A stretch of DNA of 64,000 bases, taken from Aphrocallistes beatrix (taxonomy: Eukaryota; Porifera; Hexactinellida; Sceptrulophora; Aphrocallistidae). Of this stretch, positions 45,157-55,647 are shown one piece after another (the stretch's first letter is position 1; every line of letters begins with the position of its first letter). The notes below the pieces were generated by a model. That model did not search any database. It saw nothing but the letters and a program-made list of their open reading frames with translations, and was not told where the DNA came from. The position numbers and the translations under genes were made by a program. The DNA lies in contig OY725488.1 in assembly GCA_963281255.1 (NCBI GenBank), positions 10,079,524 through 10,143,523 of the forward strand, in the 5' to 3' direction.

Positions 45157-47238
45157 TTAAAAAAGGACACACGATTTAGCGTTGCCTGCTTCATTTCGCG
45201 TCATGATCACTTGAGCTTGATTGTTAGAATCACATCCCATGTTAATGGAATATTTCGAACGTAATATAAAATCCTCGCTGATTGCTTCGTTAGTAGTATT
45301 TAGTACTTCAGCATAAGAACGAATTTCTTCATCATGTGAGTTTGACAATATATCGAATAAAGGAACATATTCTACCATCCTATCTAAGCAAATAATATTT
45401 AATGGGATTGAATTCGTCCATTTTTGCCAATTATTAACATTTATATCTATAAATGTTCTCGAATGATACTTTTTATCACCTCCTTTCCATTTGATTTTAC
45501 AGTTTTTCAACTCACTGGATATTTTTTCATCAAATCCGATATCACCACATGGATTATTGCCTCTATCAATGTTCGCAATCCAAGTTTTAATTTGAGCAGT
45601 TATTTCTTGGATTTTTTTCCTTTGAAATTCGAGGCTATTCTGTTTATCTAGTTGAAGAGGATAACATAATTTTCCTTCTATAAGGCCTCCAAAATCTAAT
45701 TTTATAATACAGTGTGAAGGAAATATTTTTAACGAATTATGTTTTCTATTTCCAGTATCTTTCGAAATTTCCTTTTTTAATTCGTTGATAAAGACAGGAT
45801 CAATAGAACCTTTTTGGGGTTCATCAATACTGACCTTAAATAAAACATAATTAATCTGAAAGGTCATTACTAAATCAGATTGCAATTTTTTTTCGACATT
45901 AGAAGAATGAAAGAAAACCTCTCTGACTACATTAACAGAGCAAGTTTCGGGGGCATCCATTACATATTTGCCTATATTAATAGTTTTAACAGGTCCAATT
46001 TCCAGAATCCGATTTAATTTTTTGTCCATTTTTTCAGAATATCCGAGACCTAATAATTCAAAATCAAGTTTTATGTGTATTCGGGGTACATTAAATATAT
46101 GGATTAACCAACTATTTTCTTCTTCAGTAAGTTGGTAGTGTTTGAGACGTTGCAGGATGTCTTCCAGTGTTAGGTTAATGAAATCATCGGGTTTGACTAG
46201 CTTAATTTTCTGCAAATTATAGATTAAAGGAAATATACCTATGTTGTCAGAAGTCCCAGAACCAACATAACTTGAGAGAACACGATAATTTTCATTTTTT
46301 TTCTTTGAAAAGAATTTCTCTTCCAGAATTTGTTCCCAGTAATTAGAACTCAACTTATCTACATTAGGATTGCCGGAAGTATTTTCGATTTCTATGAATT
46401 TATATTTTTTAGACTCGCTAAAGATGTGTTTCACTACTCTACTACCAATTTTATCACCAGATTTTTCCATCAGTGTAATCATGGCATCAAATAAGTTGAG
46501 GGGCTGTCTCTTACCGTCTGGTAGAATACGCCAGTCTCCTTCATGTTCTAATTCATTGCGCTCATCCATGTTTTCAATGAATATTACAGGAACCTCCAAA
46601 GAAAAATGAGCACGAGTCATAATTCTACATACATCTTTAATATATTTTGTTTCCTCAATATAATTAGCCCTCGTAAAGTGCATTGCGTGTGTCACTGCGA
46701 TCACTACATTGGGATGAAGTCTGTCAACTACATTCAGTTCAGATAGAACATGAAGCATCCTTGAAAAAGAAGAATAAATCCCAGACAATCTTTTATTTGA
46801 TGCTGAAATTACAACGAGTACAATGTTTGGATAAATTAATTTTTCAGAATTCTTCAATTCAGGATGATTACCAATGAAATATGATATTCTAGCAAGGTTA
46901 TCAGCATCTTCTCCCTCTGTATCATCAAATCCTGGAGAATCAATAAATCTAATAGCTAACTTTTCTCTAAATAGTGACTCTTCAAGTGAACAGCCATATT
47001 CAGTAACTTTTCGTGTTTCCGATCTCCAATTCTTTGTTGGGATTACATTCGAGTCAAACAAGTGGTTTAGAGTTGAAGATTTTCCACTTCCTGACTTTCC
47101 ATATAAGAATATAATAACTTGTTTGGCAGATCGCTGTGCAAACGGATTCTGGATATGTTCTATTATATTGCTGTGAATTTCTGGTGCCAGTTCTTCTCTT
47201 TCAGGATGAATAAAATCCTGGGGATTAGCTTCAGCCAT
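45157..47238 (-). CDS. GTPase-MACPF-CAAX protein, 693 aa (subfamily II, intact)
   Basis: I choose the ATG at 47238 (MAEANPQDFIHP context); the frame stays open 50 codons further upstream but that extension has no counterpart in paralogs. P-loop GKSGSGKSS at 47-55, DSPGFDD, THAM at G4, and IEN...ILPDG. The C-terminal region keeps LGLGYS, then HCII with FGGLIEG (signature without the Tyr), a KGG and a W..W..SI tract. The C-terminus is CVLF, a CAAX box of geranylgeranyl type. Partner of the gene at 12787-14877, with which it shares termini and 5' flank. It did not receive the subfamily I-like middle segment found there, so it represents the unconverted form. Role inferred as for the family. Confidence 0.87.
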   Translation of the reverse strand: MAEANPQDFIHPEREELAPEIHSNIIEHIQNPFAQRSAKQVIIFLYGKSGSGKSSTLNHLFDSNVIPTKNWRSETRKVTEYGCSLEESLFREKLAIRFIDSPGFDDTEGEDADNLARISYFIGNHPELKNSEKLIYPNIVLVVISASNKRLSGIYSSFSRMLHVLSELNVVDRLHPNVVIAVTHAMHFTRANYIEETKYIKDVCRIMTRAHFSLEVPVIFIENMDERNELEHEGDWRILPDGKRQPLNLFDAMITLMEKSGDKIGSRVVKHIFSESKKYKFIEIENTSGNPNVDKLSSNYWEQILEEKFFSKKKNENYRVLSSYVGSGTSDNIGIFPLIYNLQKIKLVKPDDFINLTLEDILQRLKHYQLTEEENSWLIHIFNVPRIHIKLDFELLGLGYSEKMDKKLNRILEIGPVKTINIGKYVMDAPETCSVNVVREVFFHSSNVEKKLQSDLVMTFQINYVLFKVSIDEPQKGSIDPVFINELKKEISKDTGNRKHNSLKIFPSHCIIKLDFGGLIEGKLCYPLQLDKQNSLEFQRKKIQEITAQIKTWIANIDRGNNPCGDIGFDEKISSELKNCKIKWKGGDKKYHSRTFIDINVNNWQKWTNSIPLNIICLDRMVEYVPLFDILSNSHDEEIRSYAEVLNTTNEAISEDFILRSKYSINMGCDSNNQAQVIMTRNEAGNAKSCVLF

Positions 47239-47960
47239 TTGAGTAATGCAATATCTACTAGTATAAAATAGATAGACAACAATAATGTATAAATGCAAGA
47301 AATAAATATTCGATTGAGGGCTTTGATTTTTTCCAGTTTGGTCGGTTTTAACCGGTTTAAACCAGATTATGTCTGCTGTCCTACACAAACATGTACTTCA
47401 TATGCATATACATATTCAGAAATTATTGTTAGTTTTTATTGCTTCCATTGTTTTTCTTGTCGTTTTATTACATAAAAGAGTTTCAATATTCTTGAAGTTG
47501 GAACAGAATTTGTTCAATTAATTAGTACCAACGCTATTTAACAATATACACAAACATTTATAACGTTCAGAGGTCTGCACTGACAAAAGCAGTTCTATAA
47601 CTTTTAACCAGTCGGGTTGTGAACATAAGCGCCAAACCCGGAGGGTGCTGGGGGAGCTCGAGCTCTTTCTTTGGATTCGAAGATTGCCCATAGATGCAAT
47701 ACAATACTATTTAGAACCGAGCACTAGACTCACCAAATTTATCATAATTCCCAAATTTCGGCGTCCATACTTGAGGGTCAAGGCCCTCCTATTTTATAGA
47801 TTTCTCTAAAATTTCGAAGTGAAATCTAGAAGTTTGAGATTGGGATCGGATCCTTCTTGAAACTATGATCTAAATCAGAAACAACAAACGACCTAAGTGC
47901 AGCCCAGAGGCCCATAGGCAAAGGGAGGACCAGAAATAGGAAACATTTAGAGGCAAACAA
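47239..47960. repeat. 5' flank shared by the two subfamily II genes (copy 2)
   Basis: Matches 14878-15240 with several insertions or deletions. About 300 bp in the middle (47320-47570) is specific to this copy. Confidence 0.65.
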
Positions 47961-48518
47961 GGCCCACATGGCTTATGGGTCCCTACAATTACTCTAATAC
48001 TACTTACTAGGCTTAAATCATTGGAAGTATAAATTGCATCTGTATGTCAGATTTTGATTGATACGATACCTGGACTAATAATCACAATATAATATATATG
48101 TGCATGTAGATATATATATGCCTTAAATTACGTTCTACATGGAAGGAAGGGGTCAATTTTCAATTTTTTGGAAGGGGTCAATTTCCTCTACAAACTGTAA
48201 AATTCCTCTACTTGGCTCTACTAAAATACTTAGTAGAGCCAAAATATCAGTGACCACTCAGTGACCACCAAAATTATGGCTAGTTAGGTTTTATGGTTGG
48301 TTTTGTATTTTTCGTGAAGTCCTAGCATAGGATATGCCTTATATCATAATCGGCGTGTAATGCCCGTCAGTCTGTCTGCCCGCATCTTAAATTTATATTG
48401 GACCAAATTTGAAGAATTAATTATTCATTTCACAATGCTGTTTAAATTTTCTTGTCTCTAGTCGAACACTAATGACCAATGGTTAGTGTGATATTGCTAA
48501 AAGTTTATAATTGAAATA
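47961..48518. other. Intergenic, no gene recognised
   Basis: Contains GGAAGGGGTCAATTT twice near 48150-48180. No supported exon. Confidence 0.35.
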
Positions 48519-48706
48519 CAGTCGACTCCGCTTAATAGGGTCACATCGGTCTGAGGACATTTTGACCCGATTAAGCGGAGAATCCTATTAACCGAAAATA
48601 TTTTGTATTAGCTTCTATGTGTGATAGCTATTCCGGTCCTGCCAAAAGTGGCCCGATTAAGCGGCTGACCCATTTAAACAGTGGCCCTATTAAGAGGAGT
48701 CGACTG
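48519..48706. mobile_element. pogo/Tigger-like MITE (CCGCTTAAT family), 188 bp
   Basis: TA-bordered, ends CAGTCGACTCCGCTTAAT and TTAAGAGGAGTCGACTG. Same length as 15275-15462 but opposite orientation of the interior. Confidence 0.75.
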
Positions 48707-48721
48707 TACATATTCCATATA

Positions 48722-49129
48722 CCGTATTTCCCTGAATAAGCGCGGGGGCTTGAATAAGTGCCGGTTTGAATAAGCGCCGGGTCTAAAGGGTGGGCGAAAT
48801 AAATAAGCGCCGGGGCTCGAATAAGCGTCGGACGCCGGGGCATTTTAGTTCTCTGAACATCATATCAAACTAGTATTCTCAGTAGTGGCATAGATACAAG
48901 TGCTTTTTGAAACATTACATTATCCTTTTTTAATAGAACTAACATTCTCAGTTGTGGCAAAAATAAAAGTGCCAGTCAATGTAGTAAACAAAAAAAAGAG
49001 CGCCGGGTCAAAATAGCGAATGAAAAAAATAAGCGCCGGGGCTTGAATAAGCGCCGGTTTGAATAAGCGCCGGGTCTAAAGGGTGCACGAAATAAATAAG
49101 CGCCCGGGCGCTTATTCGAAGCAATACGG
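48722..49129. mobile_element. MITE with GAATAAGCGCCGG units, 408 bp
   Basis: Ends CCGTATTTCCCTGAATAAGC and GCTTATTCGAAGCAATACGG between TA borders. Interior carries repeated AATAAGCGCCGG words. A near-twin is at 62110-62481 and a deleted derivative at 49879-49959. Confidence 0.8.
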
Positions 49130-49878
49130 TATTCCAACCTCTACAAAGAATAAAATCGGGATATTGAGCTATTTAGCGGGACTAGGATATTTGTATTAGT
49201 CCTATACACTGAAAATCGGGACAATTCCACTTTTGGAACGTTTTCGCGGGACATTACTCCAATGTCCAAAAGAGAGGAACGTTATGCCAAAATGGGACAG
49301 TTGACAAGTATGCTATTCATCTCAAATGATAGGATTACACAACAAACAACAATCAGTTTAGAATTGGATCTATGAATATGGGGCATAATATACTACATTA
49401 TAATTACTGAACTTGATTAATATGATTATTCATATGTACGCGAATGAGGATAAAACGATACAGATGGTCAAAACTAAATAACTTCATAATAAAAAGTGAT
49501 TAAAAAAAGGCTTCAATGAATAATGTTTCATATATACATTAGTACGTACTGTGGTTTCAAATTCATTGCACTCAGGATAGTTAGCTTAATTAAGAATAGC
49601 AAATTTCGTTTACCATAAACTTAATTTTTCTTCTCCAGTACAAAATACATGATTAACCGTGGATAAATGACATTTTCAGTAGAGAATTAGAAATCAATCA
49701 ACAGTTTCTTTGATTCACATAGCGACTCTGCAGACACGCGATGTCCGCAAGTTGCACAAGCAAGCGAAACGCGGCTGTAAAATTAATCTTATTAGAAATG
49801 ATGACGCGTTAGTAAAGTCTTTTATGCTCAAATAACTAAGTGTGTAAATTTCCAATGATTTGGGATCGAAATAGAGTA
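49130..49878. other. Intergenic
   Basis: A 3' end of a Helentron-like element remains near 49715-49775 (GCAAGCGAAACGCGGCTGTA). No gene. Confidence 0.35.
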
Positions 49879-49959
49879 CCGTATTTCCTTGAATAAGCGC
49901 CGGGTCTAAAGGGTGCACGAAATAAATAAGCGCCCGGGCGCTTATTCGGAGCAATACGG
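49879..49959. mobile_element. Deleted derivative of the AAGCGCCGG MITE, 81 bp
   Basis: Both ends of the 48722-49129 family with only one AAGCGCCGGGTCTAAAGG unit between them, still TA-bordered. Confidence 0.8.
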
Positions 49960-50034
49960 TATATATGATGCCACCATCTACTTATGATATTAATATAGAC
50001 TTGGTGTGATTAGTTTTTAGTTGATGATCTAGCA

Positions 50035-50372
50035 CAGTAGTTCTCAACCTCGGGGTCGCCATTAACATTTTTTGGGGAGCCGAAAGATTTATTGCGGTAA
50101 TTAATGTCACTGACAATGACATTTTATCCGAATCCTTATAAGAAGTTCGATTCTGGTAGCTGAACCTCCCACTAATGCCATGTTTATGTTATTATCACCC
50201 AACATGCCGAGAACAAACATACTTGTAATTTACTTTATAAAGTCCTTAGTAATATTATAATTGCATTTGATTATTATACATATCAAATTCATAATGTATT
50301 CTTTGGTGGGGTTGCAAGGGATTCAAAATTGTATAAATGGGGTCGCGAGAGAAAATAGGTTGAAAACCACTG
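50035..50372. mobile_element. hAT MITE with perfect 8-bp target duplication, 338 bp
   Basis: Ends CAGTAGTTCTCAACC and GGTTGAAAACCACTG. ATCTAGCA flanks both sides (50027-50034, 50373-50380). Confidence 0.92.
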
Positions 50373-50870
50373 ATCTAGCAGATTCTGAAAATAGATGGGT
50401 TAATAAGCGAAAAATTACCTAAATTACAAGCTCGTTTTAGATATAAATTGTTAATTATTATGGCAGTTTATACTTAGCACAATTTGGAAATGGAAAATAG
50501 ATAGGTGCAGGTAGGTCCAAGGGCAAAACCAAGAAGAAGATTCATACTTATAATTTCAAATTACATATAGACTCGGTATACTTGGGACTTGAGACAATTT
50601 CACTTTCTCAACGGTCCTGTTTCTCGAGAATATAAATACTCGCTAAGCATTGTTTACTGAAATTAGATAAGACAATATAGAGAATAAAGGTAAAATGCAT
50701 AATTGCATAACTCAAACAATGAGATAAAATCATAATAAGATAAAGTAAAAAATTACCTGAAAAGCTAAGATAAGAACAGTAATCTGAAGTTAGAATAAAC
50801 TTTCGAATGCTTGAAAATGAATAGAACAAAAACTGAGTAAAACGATTGAGTTTAGACACATCAATGTATC

Positions 50871-50882
50871 CTATTTATATAG
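50871..50882 (-). promoter_or_regulatory. TATA box of an unidentified minus-strand transcript (copy 2)
   Basis: CTATATAAATAG on the minus strand, identical to 22732-22743, ahead of an exon-like tract with a GTAATTTTTT donor near 50755 and a possible acceptor TAATTTCAG near 50660 that has been lost in copy 1. Confidence 0.4.
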
Positions 50883-51132
50883 AAACTGAGCTAGCATAAG
50901 ACTATACTGGAGCTAGTACACAAATAGAATAGACCTTGTAACATCTCAAATTTCAGACCACCAATTACATCCCGTTAAAAGCATTTTATAGTGTACATAG
51001 CACACTGTAAACGCCTTTAACAGAGATTACTTTGATGTCTGTCTCGATTTTTAATCCGAGTAAATATTACTGGGTCTAGAATCATGATTTACCTAAAATA
51101 TAGAAATAGTTGTTCGTTTGGACTCCTTAGGT

Positions 51133-52062
51133 ATATCTTATATATTAAAATGCTAGGATTTTTTTTTTGTTTTTTTGTTTGTTTGTCCGAATTGATTGAA
51201 GAATTGGTAAGTCGTAGAGATACGAAAATTGGCATGTAGGTGTCAAATGATGAATCTACGATTAAGTTCTAAGATCTAAGCGAAATTTTCACACCTCTGC
51301 AAAAAAAATGGAAAACAATTTTTCGCACCTTTTCTATACAAAATAAATGACTACACTATTACAATAGAAATCATTGTACAAGTACGACACTACAATAAAT
51401 AGATCGTCATTGTTAATAATACTTCAAAGCAACTAATGTTCGATATCTTAAATGTATTAGAGTGTGTGGCAATAAAAAAGATTATGTGCATATTTTCACA
51501 CCTTTATATACATATTTTCACACCATTTGATGAATTTTGAAAATAATGCAAGAGACTAGCTTCCAACGGGTGACATGGGGTTTTCAGGGGTGTAGATTTC
51601 GAAATCATATTTTCAGATCTATATGATAAATTATTTGTTTACTTTTGTTTACATTAGATACATAAAGTAAACAAATCTCAAAAATATGCTGGAAACTTGC
51701 TTTCAACGGTTGACATGGGGTTTTCAGGGGAGTAGATTTCGAATATCATATTTTCAGATCTATATGATAAATTATTTGTTTACTTTTGTTTACAATATAT
51801 ACATAAAGTAAACAAATCTCAAAAATATGCTGGAAACTTGCTTTCAACGGTTGACATGGGGTTTTCAGGGGTGTAGATTTCGAATATTATATTTTCGGAT
51901 CCATATGAGAAATTATTCGTTGACCTTTGTTTACGATATTTATATAAAGGAAAAATTCACAAAATATGTTAGATTGAGTAACTCCAGGCGCCCGCAGGGC
52001 GACTCTGCGGACACGCAGTGTCCGCAAGCCGCGCAGCGCAAGCAAGCGAAGCGTGCTTGTAT
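51133..52062 (+). mobile_element. Helentron-like element, family 1, with internal triplication
   Basis: Starts TATCTTATATATTAAAATGC and ends GCAAGCGAAGCGTGCTTGTA. A unit of about 130-145 bp containing TTGACATGGGGTTTTCAGGG is present three times in a row (about 51545-51900), against fewer in 42432-43185, so this copy has expanded internally. Confidence 0.6.
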
Positions 52063-52270
52063 CTATTAAATCTTCAACTTTGATATATAGTGGTAGTATG
52101 GTTGAAAATTGTCTTTACTTTATATCCAAAATTATGGATTTAATTCCTATAAAAACTTACATATTTTCAAATAAACTGGACCAAGATAAGCAATGCCATG
52201 ATACCTTTTTAATGTCATCAGTGAATTTTCGTAGGAGCTATTTTCCGGATGGTATAATACTTCAGTGGAA

Positions 52271-52734
52271 TGGTTTTCAAAAGATTTTCAATAAATTTCA
52301 AATTATTTATACAAGTAGATCAATTTCAGACATTGTAACTCATTTTAATATTCTACTCAATATCAGATCAGTTTTCAGATCAATTGATGTGGATAGCCAA
52401 TCAATTAAATTCATCATTTCAACCTTGTCAAATCAATCAAATCATTTCAAAAATGATCTATTTCTATAACTCAAATTATTGACTGAAGTCTTCAGGAATC
52501 TGAGTTATTAACATATTAATAGGAGACATATTTTACACCTTTTAAAATATTCCATATTCTAAGCTGTAAGTAAAATCGAGTTTTCAATAGCTAACTAATA
52601 TAGGGTACGTATTTTAATATGTAGATTTTGCACTTTGAAAGTAATAATCTGGGCATTTTGAGTTACTAAACTATACATATTTTCACACCATTTGAAAAAT
52701 ATTATTTTATGGTCATGTTTTCATACATTATAGC
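52271..52734. other. Intergenic, no gene recognised
   Basis: AT-rich stretch without splice-bounded frames I would trust. Confidence 0.35.
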
Positions 52735-52950
52735 GATTAGTGACACAAAGTGGTACAGGTTGATAATTTTCTAAATGAGGATAAGTATTTGTATTTTCAA
52801 AAATGAGGATAATTCGGATGTGTAGTTTACGAATTTGAAATTAAAAATAGAATATTCCAAGTTCGAGTGCATATTCCTTTATGAATAGATCAACTTTAAT
52901 AATATTTGTATAGAAGTTTCCGTGGTGGTCGAATACTTTTGTCCGGGTAG
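52735..52950. mobile_element. Tc1-like MITE remnant ending at the dispanin gene promoter
   Basis: Matches 16505-16738 (TTAGTGACACAAAGTGG at the left, GGTGGTCGAATACTTTTGTCC at the right). The right terminus is complete and followed by TA; the left half is missing. Confidence 0.7.
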
Positions 52951-52962
52951 TATATAAATACA
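52951..52962 (+). promoter_or_regulatory. TATA box of the CD225/dispanin-like gene
   Basis: TATATAAATACA lies about 90 bp before the start codon, giving a 5'UTR of roughly 60 nt if transcription starts about 30 bp downstream. Its first TA is also the target-site TA of the MITE end. Confidence 0.6.
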
Positions 52963-53042
52963 GTTGAATCAAAGAGTGAATATCAATAATATACTCTTCA
53001 CAATATTCATCTCAATAGGATTTCAAATTTCAAGTCGACAAA

Positions 53043-53630
53043 ATGTCCCAATATCCACCTGAATACTCTGATACCCTCGGGGTTAATTCCACCGCACCAA
53101 CACTCGAAAGCGATCTCGTTCCTGGTGATACTGAGCAGCTATTGGAAAGGTGTCTTCCCCTTCCAGTCGCTCATCAACCACAAGATAAACAAGATCCTAT
53201 TCAACAGGAAGACGCACACACTCACTACCCGGAAGGTATTCCCCTCACTCTCTGGCGTCAGGACTGTACCTGGAACAGCCCCGTCACGACTAGAATGAGT
53301 TTGCCAACAGAACAAACAGCTCAAGAAAACACTTTCCATTTCGCTACCAAACCATTTTATTTCGAGGTCATCGTTGTCCTAGCATGCCTCTCTATGTGTT
53401 TCTCATTACCCATCGGTCTATGCGCCTTTTGCGTAGCTTTGTGCGCCTATTCTCAATTCACCGACAAGAAATACGACTCAGCACTGGCACTCAGCTGGGC
53501 CGCTCTGGGTCTAGGAGTAACCTCTGTCATCGTGAGCATAGTTGCATATGTGCTGTTATTCAAGTTATATAGTAATATACATACGCCACAATCAAGTTCA
53601 GATGGTCATGGTGGTACCAATAGATATTGA
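53043..53630 (+). CDS. CD225/dispanin (IFITM-like) two-TM membrane protein, 195 aa
   Basis: Intronless, ATG in AAAATGTCC context. Residues 1-105 are polar and Pro/Gln-rich with no signal peptide. A first hydrophobic segment at about 107-135 contains several Cys (LACLSMCF, then C127, C130, C134). An intervening loop (YSQFTDKKYDSALALS) and a second hydrophobic segment at 152-174 match the CD225 pattern: re-entrant or TM helix with SLPIG, a Tyr..D..A loop, then TM helix. Family members such as IFITMs and PRRTs sit in plasma or endosomal membranes and can alter membrane fusion; the Cys cluster suggests S-palmitoylation. A polyadenylation signal AATAAA is at 53756-53761. It is the only complete plus-strand protein gene here, set among GTPase-MACPF genes, which makes an immune role tempting but unproven. 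Confidence 0.75.
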   Translation: MSQYPPEYSDTLGVNSTAPTLESDLVPGDTEQLLERCLPLPVAHQPQDKQDPIQQEDAHTHYPEGIPLTLWRQDCTWNSPVTTRMSLPTEQTAQENTFHFATKPFYFEVIVVLACLSMCFSLPIGLCAFCVALCAYSQFTDKKYDSALALSWAALGLGVTSVIVSIVAYVLLFKLYSNIHTPQSSSDGHGGTNRY

Positions 53631-53836
53631 AAGCAACAACCTGTTGTATTTCTAACTGCTCTCTACATTTTCGGTAATACTTCTAGCCACTTAATGTTTG
53701 TTATCATTATTCAAAGAATTTACTAGCTTTACTATCAGTACATTAGGTCATGTAAAATAAATTATCTGTATATAATCCATCTATTTCTAGAAATTAGTGA
53801 AGGGAAGCAATATATATTTTAATTTTATTTATTACA

Positions 53837-54386
53837 AGCGCGCTTCGCGCTTGCTTGCGCTGCGCGGCTGGCGGACACTTTGTGTCCGCCGGAGGCTCCC
53901 TTCGGTCGCCTGGAGTCACATTGGTTAATTATAAGGGAGATAACATCTCTAAATATGTCTGTCCTACTGTGCTAATCGATATCACTCGAAAAATCACCAA
54001 ATTTGTGAATTTAAAAATTTTTGATGCGTAATGATGACGTCATAACAAAGTGATGAGTCATCATTTTTTGATAATAGTTGCATCATATGTGAGGTATGTT
54101 AGTACACAGATTCTATTAAAATTTCAGCCTTCTATCTCCTATAATGGCTGAGTTATGCCCGAATAACTGTGTTGCTTAACTTTTAAAAATGTGACAATGA
54201 CGTCATAATTCCATGATGAGTCGACATTTTGCTCTGAACTCAGAACTTACTGGAGCCATAGCCAAAAGACTCCCACATGCCAAAAATCAGCTTTCTGAGC
54301 CCGGCAGTTTCTTCAATCAATTCGTTACAGAGATATATATATATATATATACAAATAACAATCGAGTTTTAATAGTAAGGATTAAT
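53837..54386 (-). mobile_element. Helentron-like element, family 2, complete inverted copy
   Basis: From the inverted GC-rich end AAGCGCGCTTCGCGCTTGC to GAGTTTTAATAGTAAGGAT, with the TTCAATCAATTCGTTACAG motif and a TA run near the far end. No terminal inverted repeats, no coding capacity. Confidence 0.55.
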
Positions 54387-54605
54387 TGATAAAAAAAGTA
54401 GGTTTCTTTCTAGTTCCCTGGAGTCTATTCTAGGATTGAGTTGTGTAAAACCATTTTAACGCTAAACAATGTTGTATTGATTACAAATTATTATATCAGT
54501 CATCTATGCTAAATAGAAAGTTTGATATGTTATGATAAAGTTGAGTTTGGCGAAACCCGCTAAAACTACAATAAATATTCAAGAAATCCCTGACATAATT
54601 CTTAC

Positions 54606-54911
54606 TATATCTAGAGCCATAGCAATCTTGCCGTATCCGACTGCTGCATTCTGAGGATTTGTATCATCATCATGCTCTCAATAAGCCTTTATTGCTTAAT
54701 TAAGGTACATATCGTGGAGATGCGGAAACAATAAAACAGAGAGATGAAAAAACTACAAAGTTACCCTCCAAATATTATGAATTATGCTTACCTTGTTGAA
54801 ATGTAAGGCAAAGTTAGCATCTCTCCCCTCTTTCTCTTGATTATCTGAGTCTGCTGAATCTGCGGAGTTTGCAGAGGAGTCTACTGGGAAGGTTTATTTT
54901 GTTTCGGCCAT
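54606..54911 (-). pseudogene. First exons of an unidentified gene with a premature stop
   Basis: Exon 1 is 54792-54911: ATG in AATAAAATGGCC context, then at codon 6 a TAA, after which the same frame stays open through an acidic stretch (SADSADSDNQEKEG) and FALHFNK to a perfect GTAAGC donor. A second exon at about 54606-54678 reads EHDDDTNPQNAAVGYGKIAM and ends at a GTAAGA donor. The steady frame and splice sites argue for a former coding gene; the TAA argues it is dead or that translation starts elsewhere. I do not recognise the protein. Confidence 0.4.
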
Positions 54912-55463
54912 TATTTTATTAATTTGTTATCATAAGTCAAAATAATCATTTCTCTGTAGTAATTGTAGTCAAGTGGGAAAATAAGCTATTTATTCATTAG
55001 TTAAGTTGGGACTATATAACCCTTGAAATATATGAAATTTGATTGGTTTAAAGAAAGTTTATAAAAAGAGAATTCCACTTGTCTACTTCGATCTTCCAAG
55101 AGGCGGGAATTATTGTTATCGAATTCGCAATGAAGTATCTGTGTTAATTTGAGCATATTAGGTGAGATTATGATCTATAGACCCCGAAATATAGTTATGT
55201 TAGATGAAGGTGATTAAGGTGGAATTAAAGGGATATCTAGGATTAAAATATTTGTGGCTAGATTTTTCACAGGTGCTAAAGTATATTCTGAAGGCACTAA
55301 AGTATGCACGATAATTTGATAGCTAAGTGTAATAAAATAACTATAAATTTTCCGATACTCAATAATTTAATATATCTATTAAACTTGATAACTACCAACT
55401 CTGGAAAAAGATGCGCTGAGTGAAATATTTTCTATTCTATTTTATAAAAAACTAGCCAACCAA
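54912..55463. other. Intergenic, possible promoter of the 54.6-54.9 kb gene
   Basis: On the minus strand TTTTTATAAAC (near 55060-55070) and GTTATATAG (near 55010-55020) could serve as TATA elements. Otherwise nothing is seen. Confidence 0.3.
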
Positions 55464-55647
55464 TCATTTCAATTCTTTCCCTTTAATAATTCCCCTCACC
55501 GGGGCTAAGCTCATCAGGTCCACCATTCTCAGTCCGTGCTTCTCTCCTCCCACCGCGAACACGTACGGACTGTCCGGAGAGAAACCCGCGCAGTAGAGCT
55601 TCCCAGCCCCGGGACTCACCGAGTGCAGACACTTCCCACACTTCAGT
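55464..55647 (-). other. Terminal exon of a WD-repeat protein (PWP1-like)
   Basis: After the acceptor TCTGTAG the frame reads CGKCLHSVSPGAGKLYCAGF, then SPDSPYVFAVGGEKHGLR and MVDL, ending KGKELK-stop. The F.PD.P...A.GG...GLR..D pattern is that of the last WD repeat of periodic tryptophan protein 1 homologues, as far as I recall them. No other exons of such a gene are visible, so it is probably a displaced fragment. A shorter, decayed copy is at 59396-59460, in the same position relative to the next GTPase-MACPF gene. Confidence 0.5.

Larger units (their letters stand above)
50580..52270 (-). repeat. Duplicated segment, copy 2, split by a Helentron-like element
   Basis: 50580-51130 and 52066-52270 are collinear with 22470-23420. 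The Helentron-like element 51133-52062 lies in the gap, so it inserted after the duplication. Confidence 0.6.

Noticed and set aside
47239..47388. 50-codon N-terminal extension of the 45-kb protein, possibly a signal anchor
   Set aside because: No paralog has it, MAEANP is the family start, and the extension begins in a region that is non-coding in the sister gene's flank.
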